Below, piece by piece: positions 11,614 to 24,279 of a stretch of DNA of 64,000 nucleotides. The DNA lies in the NCBI GenBank assembly GCA_020226215.1, contig CM035236.1:63142268-63206267 (forward strand). Reading direction: 5' to 3'. The notes under the pieces are model-generated. The model searched no databases, had not been told where the DNA came from, and saw only the letters and a list, made by a program, of their open reading frames with translations. Each line of letters starts with the position of its first letter. Positions within the stretch are counted from its first letter, which is position 1. Both the position numbers and the translations under genes were made by a program. Source of the DNA: Sindora glabra. Its lineage: Eukaryota; Streptophyta; Magnoliopsida; Fabales; Fabaceae.

Positions 11614-13055
11614 TGATGCTATTGAACCTAATCAAAATTAAAAATTATTGGTCTAATGAATATTTTTGCAGTATAAGGTAATAAACTAGGTTAAACCATT
11701 AGTGATCCACTTAAGACATCCTTTCAAATTCAATTAATAATTATGACTACAAAATTAAATAAAAATAAAAGAAAATAAGCTAATAAAAATAGAATTAAGC
11801 TATTAAATGAAGAAAATGCCAACAAGATGTAAGAAGCCAAATAGAACTATATTATGGGGTTTGAATTAAAATTAAGTAGAATGCACTATTAGAAACAAAA
11901 TGAAGAAGTAACATAAAATCACCTAAACCCCTACAATGATTTATGAATTTTATGTTAGATAACTATCTAGGATTTGATTAAATTAGATTTGTAGAATTAA
12001 GCAACCATTATAATTTGTAAAGCTAGATTTAAATTAATTTGAAAATTTAATTAAGCTAAATTGAAGAATTAAACAAGAAATCTTTAACTTAATCATTCAA
12101 CCCTATATTCTTACAAGAAGAATGATGATTTTTTAACTAATATTCAACATAAAACTAGATAGATATCATAAATCACATAAATGAATATAGATTATACCAA
12201 ATTGAAACCTAATTCATGCAATTTTAAAAAATCAAATAAGTGCATTAGAGAAAGAGGAAAATCAATTAGCAAAATTAATCTTATAGCTTAGGATCTAACA
12301 ATCCAAATAGAGAGGACTTTCAAATTTCTTAAATTAATTAGAAGATTAGCCTTCCATTGATGAAAAAGAAGAAACTTAGGGAAGGGAAGAAAGCTATCTA
12401 AAGTTGTGTCAAATTATGTTCTTATCTTCAAGGGCAAAAACTCTATATTTGATTTCTTCCTTTACAAAACTTAATGGACTAAGTTAATATGCCTTATAAT
12501 ATTACAAAAAATTAGTCCTTGCTAATTTTATAAGCCCAGAACCTAATTTATGAAATAATATGCTATAAGAGTTATTATAGTAAAATCTCATAGATCTGAT
12601 TTCTAGCTATTACAAGACCTTTAAAACTATGTAGTTTCACTAAACCCCAAATAATAAAAATTGTTAGCTAGGTTTCAAGAAACTAGGTGCTAGTTTCACC
12701 TTGAGTAAACCTCTAAATCTCTTGATATGGCCTAAAAATTGAGATTGGTTTAGTTTTCATAACCATTTTCAACTTTCCAAGAATCTAAACTAGGCTTTAG
12801 CAAAAACTTGAAAGTTATAAAGATTCCTTTAAGCTTTCCAATGACATAAAGACCACCTAATTTTGATTTCTAGAAATCAAGTTATACCTAAAACCTTAAA
12901 TGATGTAAAAAATCAATATTAATTGAATAATTTCAAAATATTGGAAAACTAATACCTAATCACATAGTAAATCCAATTGCATAAAATTAAGCATATAAAA
13001 TACACTAAGAGGCATAAAATAGGATGAAATAATGTAGTTAATACTTTACATATCA
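11614..13055 (-). repeat. 3' LTR of element B
   Basis: On the minus strand it begins TGATATGTAAAGTATTAAC and ends ...GTTCAATAGCATCA. It aligns along its length with 24280-25849 and, in reverse, with 30403-32036 and 32913-37098. 1442 bp. An acagg direct repeat borders it at 11609-11613. Confidence 0.88.
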
Positions 13056-14300
13056 AATTCCCACACATTTCGCCCTTATATGATCAAAGGCAAGATATAA
13101 CTTAATTCAAAACTAAAAACAAAAGACTTACATTTTAAAAACTTCAAAACCATAAATCCACAAGTAGGAAACAATCAAAACCATTAAGAGACATAGCATT
13201 TCATGAATAAAAATCTTAACAAACTTCTAATATATTAATGTGGTGGATTCTCATAAATTCACTCTTTAACTCTTAAATGTCTAGGGAAAGTATTTCACTC
13301 AATCTTATTGCATGAAATTCCTTTACCATAAGTTTGCTAATCATCTAATCTCTACTACTCAAATGATATTCATAACACAAATCATGAGGACTTTATTCAA
13401 GATTGTAATAGGACTAGGGAAAAGGGAAGGAAATTTAAAGATTTGTAAAAGTAAAACTAAAGAAATTAATAGAACACTTGAAATATAAACATATGGGCCA
13501 ATTATAACTAATTATAAATTAATGCAACAATCTAAATTTAAATTAAAACACTCATTAACTTCTTTCTTTTTTTTTCTTTCCTAATTCTTTTTACCTTATT
13601 CTTCTCTTTTTTTTTCCACTTTTTAATTTTTTTCTTTAACATATAGGCACACACACCCCCACTATTATTTAAGAACTCATTTCATAAAAATTCAAATACT
13701 ACTAACCCTTAAGGTTAGGTAAAGCACTTATTTTTCATTAAAAAAATGTTCATAGTCTAACTAATAAAGATAAAGGGCAATTAGGCTTAAAAGGGCTCAA
13801 CAAAGATAAAAATTTAGTATTGGCTATTTGCCATGAGCTTAAACAAATAATGCTTTCATCATGTTTATGCATGTAAGTGCAAATGTAATCTTAAAAAGAA
13901 TCAAATCATATTCTGAAGAAACAAATATCATGGAAGAACATCATATAAGAAGGAAAGAGAATGGCATAAATGCTCAAGATAAGGCTTCAAATCTTACTAA
14001 GAAAGTCATGCTATAATTCAATCCACTAGTTCAAAATTCATCATTACATTAATCAAATTCTAGAAGCAAAATACTTTATTGAGTCTTGGTATGAATCCTA
14101 TCTGATATTAATTGAATTTTACTCATGAGAAATGTAAAATTTTCACCTAAAATGACTCAAAAAGACTTAAAGTTAAGTGAAAACACGCTTTTTTAATATT
14201 TTTTATTTTTTACTTCAAAATAATTAAATGAAAATATAAAACACAAAATAAATCCTAGACGTCTTCCCTCCACACTTAACTTTTATATTGTCCTCATTGT
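13056..14300 (-). other. Element B 3' untranslated region and polypurine tracts
   Basis: No coding signal. Next to the LTR the minus strand reads gtgtgggaattt, the polypurine tract (13056-13070). A second similar block, caatgaggac ... aagtgtggaggga (about 14260-14300), marks the start of the long 3' non-coding part typical of Athila elements. T-rich and A-rich runs lie between. The stretch at 13740-13900 matches, in reverse, 30300-30402 plus 32037-32200 of element C, which shows where solo LTR E interrupted C. Confidence 0.7.
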
Positions 14301-14599
14301 AAAGTATATCAACATCAAGAAAGATAAAGGACAAATGAAATACAAGAGAAGGGTGAAAGAAAGTAAATCTAAAAAGCTTGAATTACTTATCAAGAAGCAC
14401 TTTTATTTAACATCTTTAACTAAACTCAAGATCTTTCATTATGAGTAAGCTAGGTTTTCCAACTCTATTGCCTTTGCCAGTTACTTTTGAAAACCTTCAT
14501 AAAATGGCTTAAGCATATGCCCATTGATTTTAGCCATTTTGTTATTTTCCACACTTTTGATCTTAATTGCACTATAAGGGAAATATTAGTAATAATATA

Positions 14600-15560
14600 A
14601 GGTTTTTTTCCTAATAGGAATGAAGTTTACCCAGCATCAATTTAAGTCTTGAATTAAACTATAGAAGTTTTTAACTAATCTCAAATTTTTTTTTCTAGAA
14701 ATAAGCTTATCATGGAATGCTTCTATTTTCTTCTTGTAAAGTTTAGAATTCTTATAAGCTTTAAGTCTAAGTTCCTTAAATTCTTGTAATTGTATTTTTT
14801 CTTTCTTTTTGAGTTGCATTGAAGTTCATGTAACACTTTTTAATAGCCTAAAATGCTCTATGCTCTAACTTTATTGGAAAATGACATGCTTTTCTAAAAA
14901 CAATCCAATATAAGGATATCATAATAAGAGTTTTTTATGCTATTTTATAGGCCCAAAGTACATCATTAAATCTAAGTCTCCAATCTTTTCTACTAGGCTT
15001 CATATTTTTCTCTAAAATTGATTTGATTTCTTTATTAGAAATGTTTGCTTGGCTATTTGTTTAGGGATGCTAAGGCATAGAAACTTTATGATAAATCTCA
15101 TATTTCTTTAGCAAAGTCTCAAGAACTTGATTGCCAAAATGGCTCCCTTGATCACTTATCAAAGCATATGGAATACCAAACCTACTAAAAATATGAAACA
15201 TAACAAAATGCACAACAACTTTTGAATCATTAGTCCTAATGGCTTAATCTTCCACCCACTTAGAAATATAATCAACAACTAATAGATTGTAAAAAAAACT
15301 AATAGATTAGCAAAAAGGACTTATAAAATTAATGACCACATATAAAAATCCTCAAAAAAAAGCATAGAAATCTGAGGCATCTCATGTTTATTTGTTAAAT
15401 TTTTGGTTCTTTATCATTGTTCATAATTTCTATACATCATGTAAGTATCATGTAACAAAGTAGGCTAATAAAAATTAGAATTAAGAACTTTCCTTGCTAT
15501 TTTCTTAGGTCTAAAGTGACTTTTACAAGTATGAGTATGGCAAAATATAAGTATGGAATG
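14600..15560 (-). pseudogene. Element B integrase, broken
   Basis: Reading leftward: a zinc-finger-like start at about 15560-15480 (FCHTHTCKSHFRPKKIARKV), then VVDYISKWVED (about 15285) with the first catalytic aspartate, then GIPYALISDQGSHFGNQVLE (about 15177-15120) with the second. The C-terminal part is LQEFKELRLKAYKNSKLYKK and KNFYSLIQDLN (14819-14637), matching the Athila ELE.LR.EAY.NA.IYK ... VLLFNSRLKL block. An in-frame fragment of 60 codons remains at 14637-14819. Other parts carry stops and shifts. The order and motifs are those of Athila/Tat integrases, which lack a chromodomain, and I see none. Confidence 0.82.
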
Positions 15561-17150
15561 AAACTCAAAATTATGTACACATCTCTTAATCATTTAGTCT
15601 GTATAAAATCTCCATAAATAAGGGTCATCCTATATATAAAGTTTACCCTTACTCCTTAATTTATCAATCCGAGCTTTCTTAGCATATGTAAATAACTCGT
15701 TAGCAACTAAATAGTAAACTAAATTAGTAAACCAAGGGTCTTTGCCTAATAGATAAAAGGCTACTTATTTGGAAAGGTGTCCCAAATAGGTAAAGTGCCT
15801 GTAATTATTGGAATCCGACCCAAATAGTTTGTAACTAATTTTTCAACACCATTGCTATTTTTAATCTTAATTTTAAACTTTTGCAAAAGAAACATCCATT
15901 TAATTAAAAGGGTTTTGCCTTAGGTTTGTTTAAAAAGAACTTGAAAGTTACATGATCAAAAAACATAACTACTTTAGAATTGAGCAATTATGATCTAAGT
16001 TTATCTAAAGCAAAAATAATGGCTAAGAGTTCTTTTTTTGTAGTAGTGTAGTTGGCTTTTGTAACATCTAAAGTTCTTAGAGCATAATAAATTAGATAAG
16101 GTTGTTTGCCCACTCTTTATGTAAGAATAGCACCAATTACATGATTAGGTGCATCATACATAATTCAAATGGTAAATTCTAAGATAGTGGCTGAATGATT
16201 AGAGTAGTGGTAAGAGCTTGGTTTAACTTGTCGACAGCTTCTTTGCAATATTGGTTAAAATTAAACTCCACTTCTTTTTGGAGCAACTTAAACAATAGAA
16301 GGGCAATCTTGTTGAAATCTTTAATGAAATGCCTATAAAAACTTGCATGTCTAAGAAAAGAATGCATTTCCTATATACAAGTGGAGTAAGCTAAAGAAGT
16401 AATCATGTCAATTTTAATAAGATCTACTTTAATGCCTTTACTATTTACTATATGCCCTAAAACTATCTTATGCTTTACTATGAAATGACATTTCTCAAAA
16501 TTTAGCATAGGATTAGTATCAGTGCATTTATCTAACACCCTAACAAGGTTATTTAAGCATGTATCTAAAGAGGAACCATAAATAGAGAAATCATCTATAA
16601 ATATTTATGTAATCTTCTAAAAAATTTGCAAAAATGCTGACTATACATCACTAAAATGTGCTAGGTGTATTACGTAGGCTAAATGGCATCTTATTATGAA
16701 CAAAAGCACCAAAATGACATGGGAATGTGGTTTTTTCCTATTTTTTTGGTGTAATATGAATCTCAAAGTAATAGTGTAATCATATAAGAAACAATAATAG
16801 GATTTTCTTGTTAATTTCTTTAACATTTAGTGAATGAATAAAAGTGGAAAATGATCTTTTTTAGCTGCTTGGTTGAGCTTTCTATAGTTAATACAAATTC
16901 TCCAATTTTTTTGAACTTTAGTGGGAATCAATTCATTATTTTGGTTCCTCATTATTATCAATCCAGTCTTCTTGAGAATAACTTGCATTGGACTCACATT
17001 CTTGCTATTAGAAATGGGATATATGATACTAGCCTATAATAGCTTAGTAATTTCCTTCTTTACCACATCAAGAATGAAGAGGTTGAGTTACCTTTGAGGT
17101 TGTCTTAGTGGTTTAGCTCCTTTTTTCGATAAAATATGATGTATACATGT
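15560..17150 (-). pseudogene. Element B reverse transcriptase-RNase H, broken
   Basis: Minus strand. The palm motif near 16800 is YYCFLYDYTI where YCFLDGYSGYNQI is usual, so the first aspartate box has decayed. The second catalytic box at 16604-16576 reads IFIDDFSIYG, with DD kept. The connection to RNase H at 16367-16179 reads HSFLRHASFYRHFIKDFNKI and then NQYCKEAVDKLNQALTTT, the SFLGHAGFYRRFIKDFSKIA block of Athila/Tat. RNase H itself runs left to about 15600 in fragments. Stops separate the pieces. In a working element this enzyme copies the RNA into DNA in the cytoplasm. Confidence 0.82.
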
Positions 17151-17406
17151 TAAAGGGCAAATACCAAGGATATCTACAAGTGTTTACCTTATTGCTTGCT
17201 TATAGGTTCTTAAAATTTGCAATAACTTGCTCATGTTGTAGATTTTTTGCTATAATCATAGGTAACCTCTCATTCTTTTCTAAAAATGCATATTTCAAAT
17301 GTTTTGGAAAATGCTTAATTTCCAATGTAGGTGATTGAATTATAGAATGTACTAATCTAGTAGTAAAAGCCACCTTTGCTTGTTAAATTTTTGGTTAATC
17401 ATCAAC

Positions 17407-18235
17407 TTATGCACATTCTAGAACAACACTATTCTTATCACTTATAAATGCAGAAATCTCAGCATATATGACACATTTAGTATCGCTATCACAGCAAGTG
17501 CACTCATGGCCATCAAAATAATCCATAAACTCAAAAATATTAATAAATTCAATAAGCATGCCATTAAGAGTATCTTCAGCAAGCTCATTAATTAATTGAG
17601 ACAGATAATGCTCTTCGATAACTTCAAAGAGGTTGAAGCTCATAATTGTGGCCCAAACCTTTATGGAAAAAGTACTGGTATCTATATATATCTTTATTTT
17701 TGTTATCTTGAGGAGTGGTCCCCCTAAAATTAAAAGTGCATAGGTGGTTGAAGATTCATCCTATATGGATAGAATGTAGACGTTTACTAGGAATATCAAT
17801 TCTTTGACTTGAACTAAGACATCTTCAATAACACTAATAAGATGTGTGGTACTTCTATTGGAGTACTATAATAAAGAAAATATTGATATTAGCATAATTT
17901 TAATAGAAACTCTTAAATCAATTAAGGCATGCTTAAATCTATTATTTCCTATAATGCAAAGTATGTTAAAATATTGTTAGATCTTTGCACTTTTAAGGTA
18001 AGTTTTATTAAAGGATAGCTAAAACATTTTGTCCTATCCTTACTTTTTCAATGCCATGCAACTTTCTCTTATGTGTGCACAAATTCTTAAAGAATTTAGC
18101 ATACTTGGGAATTTGCTTGATGGCATCTAGCAATGGAATATTAACTTCCATCTATAGGTCTTTAGAATCTCTCTATCTCTATCATAATTGTGTAATCATG
18201 TTTAGAAAAGGAAGTTACCATGTATAATCTGCTAG
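17407..18235 (-). pseudogene. Element B protease region, cut by D1
   Basis: A 78-codon minus-strand frame at 17407-17643 (MSFNLFEVIEEHYLSQLINE, with a CTCCDSDTKC stretch) sits where Athila elements carry the acidic linker between protease and reverse transcriptase. To the right, 18060-18140 translates to DAIKQIPKYAKFFKNLCTHK, the conserved block just before the Athila protease. The sequence stops at 18240, where D1 begins; ttttt at 18236-18240 and 22131-22135 is taken as its duplication. Several stops are present. Confidence 0.7.
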
Positions 18236-18240
18236 TTTTT

Positions 18241-21200
18241 TGTCATAGCCCACTTTTAACCATGATTAGTGTAGATCTCAGTACTGGTTTCCATAAGCCT
18301 TAATAATTTTTATTTTTTCTGTTAAATGGGAGTTTCTAAATTCCATAGGAACCTTTTATTTACTTAAAATTTTTGCAAAAAAATGGACAGTCTTCCCTGT
18401 TTCTAGGTACTTCTCAAGGGCCACATGCCCTTAAGATACAAAACTTATATATTTTCAGATACGACAGTAATATACATACATATAGAATAATATAATTTGA
18501 AATTTATACACATTTAACAATTCAACGCATCATAAATTGCTATGTTTAATGCTAATTCCAAATGACAAATCCTTTAGCAAGGTGGTTTTGAATCTTCATA
18601 GATTTAGCCAGACTTGAAAACACTCTTTATTACTTGAAAACATTTAATTTAAGCAAGGTGAGTTCTAAAAACTTAGTGATCATATATCTACCATTACTAT
18701 GCAAAAGATAAATTTTATAATGAGTTAGTTATGTATTGAATTAGAAAATATTAACAAACCCATTTTTTGGATTTCTAAAATATACACAACTCAACCTCCA
18801 ATTAAAATTTCACCTACATATGACTTAGATTCCATGTTATGCATCACAAAATATAATAATCTCAAGTAATACCACTTACCACCATTTTGAATGGTTATCA
18901 CATTCACAAACAGCTATTAAGGCTTAAACTCAAATGAATTCTCACGGTTACATGAAGTCAAATAGTAATATCCAATCATAATTAATTTTCAATATCATAT
19001 TATATCACGCATATAGTTACAGTAAACATGTAAGTAGCCACTTTTTAATTTCAAGGCCATTTCTATGCTTTCTTAACTAGTCGTTAGGAATTTCCTATTT
19101 GGCTCTTAGATCATTTTCATATCTTTCACAACTATTTATTGAGAATTTATTGTCCGGCTTTCACATCATAGGTCCATCTTCACCTACAATTTTTGATGCC
19201 TTTACTCTAATATAATTCATAATTTCCAATGCCATATATGGTAAAATTTGTGTTAGTGTATATGCCCTAAAACCAATCATATTGGTGATTATAATTTTGA
19301 ATCATGTTATTTTAATGGCAATTCCAATTATTATATTTATATATATTGTCTGCGTAATATATTCAATTATAATAATAACCTTAGAATAATTGTATTCTTA
19401 AATGTCCCTAGTCATATATCATTGTGGATTAGGTTGCTTTGATATGTTAAGACTAGCATGTGTGAAGACTTATATGGGATATTAAGTTTACACATGAGTA
19501 CAAGTTAGAGAACTTGTATACTGGACCGACCCATATTAAGAACACTACATGGATCGTTATATGAGTATCATAAGTGGTTCTTAGTGATCATTATTAATAT
19601 GGTCCTTTGACCTGAGATCACCAAGGTTCCCTACATATGAGTTTCATATTTTGATACTATTCTATGTCACTAATGGTTAAGTGAATGTAATGGTAGATAT
19701 TGGATATGTCACATATCATGCGGAGGGGTTTGTGTGATCAAGATGGGATTTGTCCCTCCTATATAATAGGAGTAACATCTATGGGCTCCTTGATTAAGTA
19801 AAGCTGAGAAAATGCATGGCCATGCTCAGATAAATTGACATGAGATGTCAATTACATTTGTTTCAGTCAGCTTACGTAGGAATCAAGAAACCTTAAGGTT
19901 GGGCTATAAGGGAATGACACGGTCCATGTCTCGTGCTCAATTTAGATGTATAGGACAAAAGGACATAAGTGATGATCACGTGTAAAGGTTTAGTCAAATC
20001 ACCGACTTTCTCATTACTTGGGTAACAATGATGTGTTGCTAGACACCAATCATTGTTTATAATCATTAATATGATTAATGGTCATTGTCAGCGTAATGAG
20101 AGCCTGTAGGGTCACACACCTAAAGCCATGTGAATTTGGAATTAATGGACCAAATTGTTTGGGCTTAATATTTGAGAATTCATGTTATAATTATAAGGCC
20201 CAATAATAAGCCTATAATTGTACATGGAATAAAGCCCAAATAGGTTAAGTTTTTCTATGCACCTATTTAAATAGGCTTGTTGGGTAATAATAGATTTACT
20301 ATCATTATTCACACACCAAAAAGGCATAGAAAACCCTAGCACCTCTCCTTGACCAAAAACCCCTGAAGAGGCGTAGCTAGCACTACGAGGTGTAAGGAGA
20401 CCAATTCCAACCGGTGTGTGTAGTGGACATTCATCGGTGATTCACGGGTTCGTGTGGATACCACAGAGATGCAGCCACATAAATGTTGCACTAGTGATCT
20501 GATCTTCGAGTTTCTATTCCGATTCGTGATTTGGAGAGCAGATCGGATTTGCTGTGCAGCGGACAGAAGTTTTTGGCCGAAAGGTATAAACCCTAATGCT
20601 TAATCTATGGCGTTCTAAATTCGCATGGATCCTTGGTGGAAATCATGCAAAAATTTTATTCCGCTGTGCATGTATGATGCGCGATTTCTAGCAATTTGTT
20701 AATCACAAACATAAAAGAGCTCAACTCCCACATCATGATCATTTTATAATATTTCAATGTAAAGCAACATTTATCATTGGATAGTATCAAACACATAGCA
20801 GTATAGGCATTACGATACAAATATCATTGAATTCAATCACAATCCATTAATAGTTATTGCCATTATTATGCTTTCATTGAGCACTTTGATCACTTACTAT
20901 TTGTACTTATTCTATGAAATTGAATTTATGCATGAGTGTAAATATATATGCATGAATATAAAATTCAACAATTAATAAGGAGATATAATTCACAATATTT
21001 AAATTATCTTTCATTAAGATAAAATCAGTGGTGAGATATATACTCATCCAGTAATGATGATTCACCTTTGGCAATTTTGAAGCATTTGTATTTCATCTTT
21101 TCATATTTTTCTCTATCATATGGAGTACTGAACCCTAGCTCACTAGCGTTGGATTTAGTCTTAATCATTGGCAAGAAAGAGTTTCCAATTTGCTCCATTT

Positions 21201-22130
21201 GTGAAGAACATCTACTATTACAAATCTTCTTCACACCACGATAGTTAGAGGTGGATGGAAGCTAACTATAATGATGCTTAAAGACCAAAAACCTAGCTCA
21301 TCTATCACATCTTAACAACTACCATGGCTTTACTTGGTGCCTTTCATATGCTTTGGAGTTGTAAAATGATAGCAGCATTACTGCCATTAAGTCATTACAC
21401 TAGTGCTAGCCATAAAAGGTGTAAACATGAATAAGGATAGCGACTGTTCGATAGAAAGAACATGCGGGGAGAGAGAGAGAGAAGAAGAAGAAAGGTGGAA
21501 GGTAGTGGTGAGAAATAGAAGGAGTTAAGCTGTGTGTGTTGTACTTGATAAAAGAAAAATAAAAAAGAATGTAGAAAGAAAAGAGGCAGTGAAACAACAA
21601 TATGAAGAGAGAAGAGAATAATTTGAAAGTAAAAAGAGAGAGGGACCTAGTACATAAAGAGAGGGAAGAGAGAGAAAAATGTTAAAATTTGTGCTACAAG
21701 AAATAATCCCATGTTTCTCGCCCTTTTTAAGCTCACTTTCCCTCCTAAATCTTAACCTTCCAATCTTATCAAATTCAATTTCAACTATTAATCTAATTCC
21801 AAAACGTAGTTTCATGATCTCCCCTTAATATATAAATATATTTGTAATAACTTAATTTAAAAATCCTAAAATAAATTTATTAATCTCCTATAATTTTCAA
21901 AAATGGTTTATCAAATATGAGTAATTCATTTCAAACTCATTTTTATCAAATTAATTTTATTTACAATTTTAACTCAATTACTTCCAATTTTCATCAGTCT
22001 CATTTTAATTTTCCAAAATCCTTTAGAAGAAAAGAAAATTAAAAAAAATATTTTTAACTAAATAAATATTAAATAAAAATAAGTGATCATAATTTTTGAA
22101 ATTTATAAAAAATTAATTTGGGATATTACA
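18241..22130 (-). mobile_element. D1: Del-like solo LTR (net about 2.44 kb), split by S2
   Basis: On the minus strand it begins TGTAATATCCCAAATTAATT and ends GTGGGCTATGACA, the ends of a Del/Tekay-type LTR. Flanks are ttttt on both sides, which is compatible with a 5-bp duplication but weak because it is a homopolymer. It lies in the Athila protease/gag of B and is itself cut by S2 (19251-20693). Its left 1 kb and right 1.4 kb align with 62565-64000 (D4). The GA-rich stretch at 21460-21700 probably corresponds to the transcribed leader; the frames found there are not convincing genes. Confidence 0.75.
19251..20693 (+). mobile_element. S2: solo LTR of family S (subfamily A), 1443 bp
   Basis: TGTTAGTG ... 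TTTCTAGCA with perfect duplications atttg at 19246-19250 and 20694-20698, inside D1. It is nearly identical to S1 over long stretches. It lacks about 29 bp in the 3' part (near 20543) that S1 and S4 have; S3 shares the loss. The palindromic TATA element is at 20262-20275. The 5' hydrophobic frame is open. It sits at the deepest nesting level of the window, so it is one of the youngest insertions. Confidence 0.9.
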
Positions 22131-22135
22131 TTTTT

Positions 22136-22829
22136 TCACTAATTTTAGTTTCTTTATTTTCTAGTTTTTTTTATGTGAATTTTTTTATAGAATTCTCAAA
22201 ATTCACTAGTTATTTCTATTTGCATTATTGACTTACTAGTTAAAGATTGGTGGGCACTTGAACTTTGCCATTTATTTGCATAATGGTAGAAATATTGCCT
22301 TTTGGGTTAGAAATTGTTTAAGAAAGCAATCTATTAGAATCTTAGGATTTAAGCTCATTCAAAGAAGAAGTTAACTAGCTAATCTGTGTTTATAAATCTT
22401 ACATTATTGCATCTATTTTCTATTAAAACTATAAGTTATTTATTACTATTTTCCCAACTAAATCCTTAAAGGATGGCTGAGAAGATGAAGATTGAGTTAC
22501 TTGTTGGTTTTAGAAGTTTTGCTAATAGATTAGCATGGAAGGTTATGTTGACTAGAATGGAGGTCTACTTGACTAGAATTATGCTGGTCTAATTAGGTGT
22601 TGGACTAAAGCATTGCCATATCTAAAATTTAGGTGATCTCTCTAACTTAAATTGTGAAAGGTAAAGTGAGGGTAATACTTAGGTTATTGCTGGTGGTATT
22701 AGAGTTTTCTATGGAAAATTGCTACTACATAAGCTTGAGATTGACTATCATCTTAGTATAACGTGGGATACAAATTAGTGGGATGATTTGGATAAGAGCA
22801 TATACCATAAAGTTTAGCAAAGGGAAAGG
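22136..22829 (-). other. Unresolved internal part of element B
   Basis: This lies between D1 and recognisable gag and should hold the end of gag and the start of the protease of B. I could not align it with known motifs in either direction. A plus-strand stretch from 22473 (MAEKMKIELLVGFRSFANRL) stays open for about 40 codons but shows no family resemblance. Confidence 0.4.
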
Positions 22830-23500
22830 CTTGTATTTACTATTGTCCCATTGCCATTTATCTTACTAAAGAGGTTAGTTTATCTAATCTATGCTCCAGT
22901 CTTTATTGACTTATATAAGACAAGTTCATTTTATTCACACTTCTAGCGGCAGTAATCATCCTGGTATTAAATTATTGGGAGTTTGCTGCCATGTTAGCTA
23001 CCACATCTCTAGCTACCATAGGAGTTCTTTTAACTAATGCACCACCACTAGTAGCATCAATCATATTTCTATCCATTAGAAGAAGTTTTTCATAAAAATA
23101 TTAGATTAGGAGTTGGTCATTGAATTGATTAGTATGGATAATTAGAGCCCAACTTCTTGAATCTTTCCTAGTACTCATAAAATGTTTCACCATTCATCTA
23201 CCTTATGCTATATATATCTTTTTTTATGGCAGTAGCTCTTGAATTGGGAAATAGTTTCCCTAGAAACATGATCTTTATATTATTCCAACAAGTAATAGAC
23301 CTCAGTTGAAGGTAGTATACCCAATTCTTAACTTCATCAACAAGTGAGAAATGAAATGCCCTTAATTTGGTATGATTTTCTAAAATGCCATATGACTTCA
23401 TAGTTAAGTAAATCACATGGAACTATTTTAAATGCTTATGAGGGTCCTTACCTGCAAGGTCATGAAATCTAGGAAGTAAATCGATTATTCCAACTTTAAG
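22830..23500 (-). pseudogene. Element B gag, broken
   Basis: Minus strand. A 72-codon frame at 23416-23198 contains KLRAFHFSLVDEVKNWVYYL and SITCWNNIKIMFLGKLFPNS, the Athila gag core (R.FPFSL.D.AK.WLY.LP.GSITTW..M...FL.K.FP.SR). Continuing left through stops, 23160-22840 gives QLLI, then YFYEKLLLMDRNMIDATSGG and KLTSLVR, matching the QLLIQYFYEGL...DRSMIDAASGGAL...LTSLVRQLA block. Gag forms the particle that packages the RNA. It is dead, but the order is complete. Confidence 0.82.
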
Positions 23501-24256
23501 CCTAAAGTTAGCACCAAGTTTAGGATATTGGATGTTATAAGATTAGTAAGTAACATCAAAGGTAGCCAATTCCTTAAGTGTTTAGTTGTTAGTGATATTG
23601 TTTGAATTATCTAAAAGGTTAGAATGAGGGATAGGGATGCTATAACTACATATATTTCTAGTTCTACAAAGAAAATGAAATACTTTATCCATTTTAGGAT
23701 CAAATTCTAATAATTTTGTCGTGGATTACCTAGTTATGCACTACATTACACTACAAAGTACATAAAGAACACATAAATACTAAAATATTGATGCACTATT
23801 GGAAATTACTCAAAAGACATATAATTAACCTATTTAGAAATTTTTGAAAATTGTAGGACCACTATAGAATGAAAGCTATAACCATGCAGAACCAAAAAAT
23901 GCAATAAAAATATTTTTAAAAAAATAAAAAATGATCTAAATAATAGAATTTGACTAAAAACTAGGGTTGCTTATCTAACTCTAGCATTAGTTTGGGGATA
24001 GGTAGTATGTGTGAGCAACTTGTACAAATGAGCCAAAAATCTGTAGAAAAGTGTAGAATAAGGCATATATGCCGAAAAAAATGAACTCAAGTGGAAAAAC
24101 ATATGCAATAGATAAAGAATGTAAGAAAATGCTGAAAAATGATAGATATTGTAAAATGCATAGAAACATTAAATAAATGAAGAATTGACTAAAATGCTTG
24201 GATAATTATGAAATTCATAGCTATTAAATTATATGAAAGGATGAATTAAAGTGGAT

Positions 24257-24273
24257 CTCCAAAAATAGTGCCA
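24257..24273 (-). other. Primer-binding site of element B (tRNA-Asp type)
   Basis: The minus strand reads tggcactatttttggag just inside the 5' LTR. It lines up without gaps with TGGCGCCGTTGCCGGGG, the complement of the tRNA-Asp 3' end used by Athila elements. Most changes are C to T or G to A transitions. Confidence 0.75.
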
Positions 24274-24279
24274 AAATTT

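Noticed and set aside
21406..21815. Two minus-strand frames of 64 and 96 codons
   Set aside because: They overlap in different frames within the GA-rich part of LTR D1 and have low-complexity composition (F, S and L runs).
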